Of a DNA stretch of 60,000 nt, positions 57,586 through 60,000 are shown piece after piece (positions within the stretch are counted from its first letter, which is position 1; each line of letters starts with the position of its first letter). Made by a program: the position numbers and the translations under genes. A model generated the notes under the pieces. The model saw only the letters and a list, made by a program, of their open reading frames with translations. It was not told where the DNA came from and did no database searches. Source of the DNA: Polytrichum commune (Eukaryota > Streptophyta > Polytrichopsida > Polytrichales > Polytrichaceae); assembly GCA_950295325.1 (NCBI GenBank), contig OX485805.1, positions 250,501 through 310,500 of the forward strand, in the 5' to 3' direction.

Positions 57586-58137
57586 GTGGGAGCCGCCCGT
57601 TCGCTAGCATGCCCTGTCTCATTCCCTCCCGTCGCTCTTTCCCTGCCCTGTCTTTTCCCTCCCGTCGCTCTTTCCCTCCCTCTTCGTCGCCTCCCGTCGC
57701 TGGTGTAGGGTCCCTCCGTCGCCCGCCTTCGCTACACCGCCCGTCCCGCCTTCGGCCGCCTTCGCTAAGTTCAGCCGTCTGTCCCTCCCATCCATCGCGT
57801 TGGACGCATTCTGTCAATTCATCAATTCGCCACAACCTCGCCGCGCATAAGGTGAGTTTAGTTCGTTCATCCTCCATCCAATTTGCACACATCGCTACCT
57901 GCAAGTGCTTGCCCAGTTGCCATTGCCAACCCCCTCGCCTCGGGCCTCCAGATCTGATAGACAGTGCCTTGCAATTTTGCATTGTTGATGGGAATGAGAG
58001 GCTCTTCAATGCATGGTTGTGTTAGGTAGGGTTTTTTTGGTTTTGTTGTGATTTGCTATCACTAATGGGCATTGGGGATGGATTTGAATATTGGATGCAA
58101 GAGAGGAGGCGTGGTGGTCAGTGGCGGCGTGAGAGTT

Positions 58138-58829
58138 ATGGCTGCAACGAATCCAACAGGTATGTGGCAATGTGCTTCTTTTTGCATCTTTGTGTTGCTT
58201 TGTGCATCTTCTGCATTGCTTTGTGCATTGCTTTGTGCATCTTCTGTCTTCGACTTCGCCTTTGTTGCCTTTGTTGCCTCTTCGTTGTCGCTTCGTTGTC
58301 ACTGCGGTTGTTGTCGCCGCCTTGGCCTTCTTCGCCTTCACCCTGGCCTTCCTCGCCCTGGCCTTGGCCTTCCTCGCGTTCATTGTCGCCGCCTTGGCCT
58401 TCTTCGCCTTCACCCTGGCCTTCCTCGCGTTTGCTGTCGCCGCCTTGGCCTTCCTCGCCTTCGCTGTCGCCGCCTTGGCAATCCTCGCCTTCGCCCTTGG
58501 CCTTCCTCGTCGTCGCATTCGAAGATGTCTCCAGGGCCTTCTTCCTCCGCGAAACGGCCAACTTTCAAACAGAGGGTGTTGCTCATAACACCTAGGGGAG
58601 ACTTGTCCACTGCGGCAATGGTGGAGGTCGTGGCCAACAAATCCGATGGAGCAAGCTTGGAGGACTCCTCCTCCACCCCAACGCCCAGGGCCTCCCCATC
58701 CCCAGCTGCATCTACCGACATTGGTGGTTCTCAAACCACGGTTGAGGCTCCGGAGATTGGTGGAGACACCGAGCTCATCCCCTCCGTGCATGAGGTGCCT
58801 TCGAAACAACGGAAAGCTGCAAAAAGAAG
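58138..58829 (+). CDS. First two exons of an unrecognised gene
   Basis: Exon 1 58138-58159 (MAATNPT, donor GTATGT) joins in phase to exon 2 58535-58829 (acceptor GTCTCCAG), which reads GPSSSAKRPTFKQRVLLITP, GDLSTAAMVEVVANKSDG, a Ser/Thr/Pro-rich stretch and a basic end KQRKAAKRR before a second GTATGT donor. The basic cluster resembles a nuclear localisation signal. The gene must continue past the second exon, but no further coding exon is convincing before 60000. Start choice rests on the in-phase splice and the ATG at 58138. Family unknown. Confidence 0.5.
58310..58520. repeat. GC-rich minisatellite in the first intron
   Basis: Repeated units CGCCTTGGCCTTCCTCGCC and TTCGCTGTCGC, in groups of about 30-60 bp. 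They give long open frames on both strands (for example Gly/Glu-rich on the minus strand). These are products of the repeat, not genes. Confidence 0.85.
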
Positions 58830-60000
58830 GTATGTTTGCACCTCTCTGATTTCCTTACAATCCAGCCATCAAAGCTTTAGATCTTTCGCACTACTTCCTG
58901 TTGTTGCTCTTCACTAACTTATTCGCGTTTTGCATATAGTTTCTGCAGTAGTTTCTGCTGGCTTGTGTTCTACAAGCACTTTGCCATACTGGTTATGTAT
59001 ACGTTGCGCATCTAGAAACTTCTGTTTTGAGGTTTAAAAATGGGATAGGTCTGTGATTGCGACATGATCATTGTTTATTCTTGCCAATGTTGTTTGTTTC
59101 CGAGATGTTTCCTGTATGTAGTTGCCAAGAGCCTCAGTTCATTTTGACGTCCCTGCTGCTGTGCTTCTAAGACTTCCCCAGTGTCTTATGGGGGGAGTCA
59201 ACATGCAATTAGGTCATTCAAAAATGCCTGGTAGATTCTGCTCTTGCTCTTGCTCTTGCATTATGTTTTTTCCTCAGGGTGTAGGTCTTGTAATTTTATT
59301 GTTTCTTTTGCAAATGATGTCTGCATATATGTTCTTACTGTTACAAGCTCTAGTCTTGCATTCTTGCTCCATATGAAGTGGATTGTATTAGCCACAGTAG
59401 TAGTTAAAGCAACGAATTTGGGTTATATTCTGTACATTGAGTGCAAATGGCTGTGTTATTTTTCTGCAGTCTTGAACTTCAACAGGTTATTTCTTAACCT
59501 CAACCGGCTCATCTGTAACTAACTGCCGATTCTCCCCGATCGTAGGTCTGTCGTATTTTCACTCTTCAGAGACGAAGTAGATTTCAGAGTGTGAACAAGA
59601 ATTATTAGTTGGCAGCAGCTGGCCCTAATTGAAGAAGACTTCACTCTTTCTCAATTCTGAGTTACGATTTTTTTTCTGTTGGACTTAATTCTCTAAAATT
59701 CAATTGTGAGAAAATCTCATCACTTCAAGGATTAACCTATGAGCAGAGTTCTAATTATCACATATACAACAGTAACCCCAGGTGTTATTCCTACTTAACG
59801 GTTTCAGACTCAACTGGTTCATCTGTAAGTATGTACATTCACTTTGTCTCTTTCTCCTCTCTCAAGAAATCAAGGTAACAGATTTGACCTGCTAATCTGA
59901 ACAATATCTGTTTCTGTTGACTGTTTTTCTTGAATTTGAAAGGCCTTGGTCGCCATCAGAGAGCTTTCTCTTGGCAGTTTCAATTCTGAATGTAGCCCTA
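58830..60000 (+). other. Intron or leader sequence downstream of exon 2
   Basis: T-rich sequence with several TGCAG sites (for example at 59464) that could be acceptors, but no open stretch after them is long enough to call as an exon. Confidence 0.35.

Noticed and set aside
58172-58588. Long leucine/alanine-rich and Gly/Glu-rich reading frames on both strands
   Set aside because: They follow a GC-rich minisatellite in a probable intron and have no non-repetitive protein character.

Overview
This window looks like nuclear DNA of a streptophyte, most probably a non-flowering land plant or a close algal relative. The evidence is plant-type introns with GT..AG borders, LTR retrotransposons primed by initiator-Met tRNA (TGGTATCAGAGC), short (CCCTAAA)n tracts of plant telomere type, Ty3/gypsy, Ty1/copia and Mutator-like elements, and AT-rich repeats between genes. 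No tRNA, rRNA, plastid or mitochondrial gene was recognised. Almost everything is mobile-element sequence in several nested layers. Few genes look intact, and the species cannot be named from the sequence.

Layout. 1-3732: 5' half of a minus-strand Ty3/gypsy element with one LTR. 3873-4190: a plus-strand terminal exon. 4332-4835: a 98-bp tandem array. 5033-36546: one minus-strand Mutator-like (MULE) transposase gene, broken by three insertions: a solo type-1 LTR (5377-6348), a long type-2 LTR (7216-8976) and a 25.5-kb element (9128-34680). 36943-37438: a MITE. 37604-38545: an acidic, GAA-rich coding fragment. 38570-40480: a ~175-bp satellite. 40547-44205: a decayed copia pol split by a type-2 LTR. 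46510-50280: a multi-exon ParB-like/methyltransferase gene that looks decayed. 51189-52593: candidate plant exons. 52910-54310: a gypsy pol fragment. 54987-57472: a gene fragment followed by three stacked LTR pieces. 57473-60000: the start of an unrecognised plus-strand gene.

The main result is the 25.5-kb segment 9128-34680. It has 31-bp imperfect terminal inverted repeats starting GGGGATATTAACTAAAATGA and a degenerate 9-bp target duplication. Removing it rejoins the transposase reading frame at ...HWSAN / LDKITQ.... It carries four transcription units: a small C-terminal gene (12.6-13.2 kb), an FCP1-like HAD phosphatase (13.7-14.5 kb), a gene joining a ParB-like NGQHT domain to an amino-methyltransferase-like domain (14.9-18.2 kb and upstream), and on the other strand a DUF7869-like gene with a D..D(38)E pattern (30.4-34.2 kb). 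About twenty copies of a palindrome, CCACGGGTGttCACCCGTGG, lie in introns and flanks of these genes, and I saw none outside the element. A working idea is that this is a large cargo-bearing DNA transposon with its own DDE-like protein, a phage-like ParB/methyltransferase protein and its own palindromic sites. A second, more decayed ParB/methyltransferase gene lies outside it at 46.5-50.3 kb.
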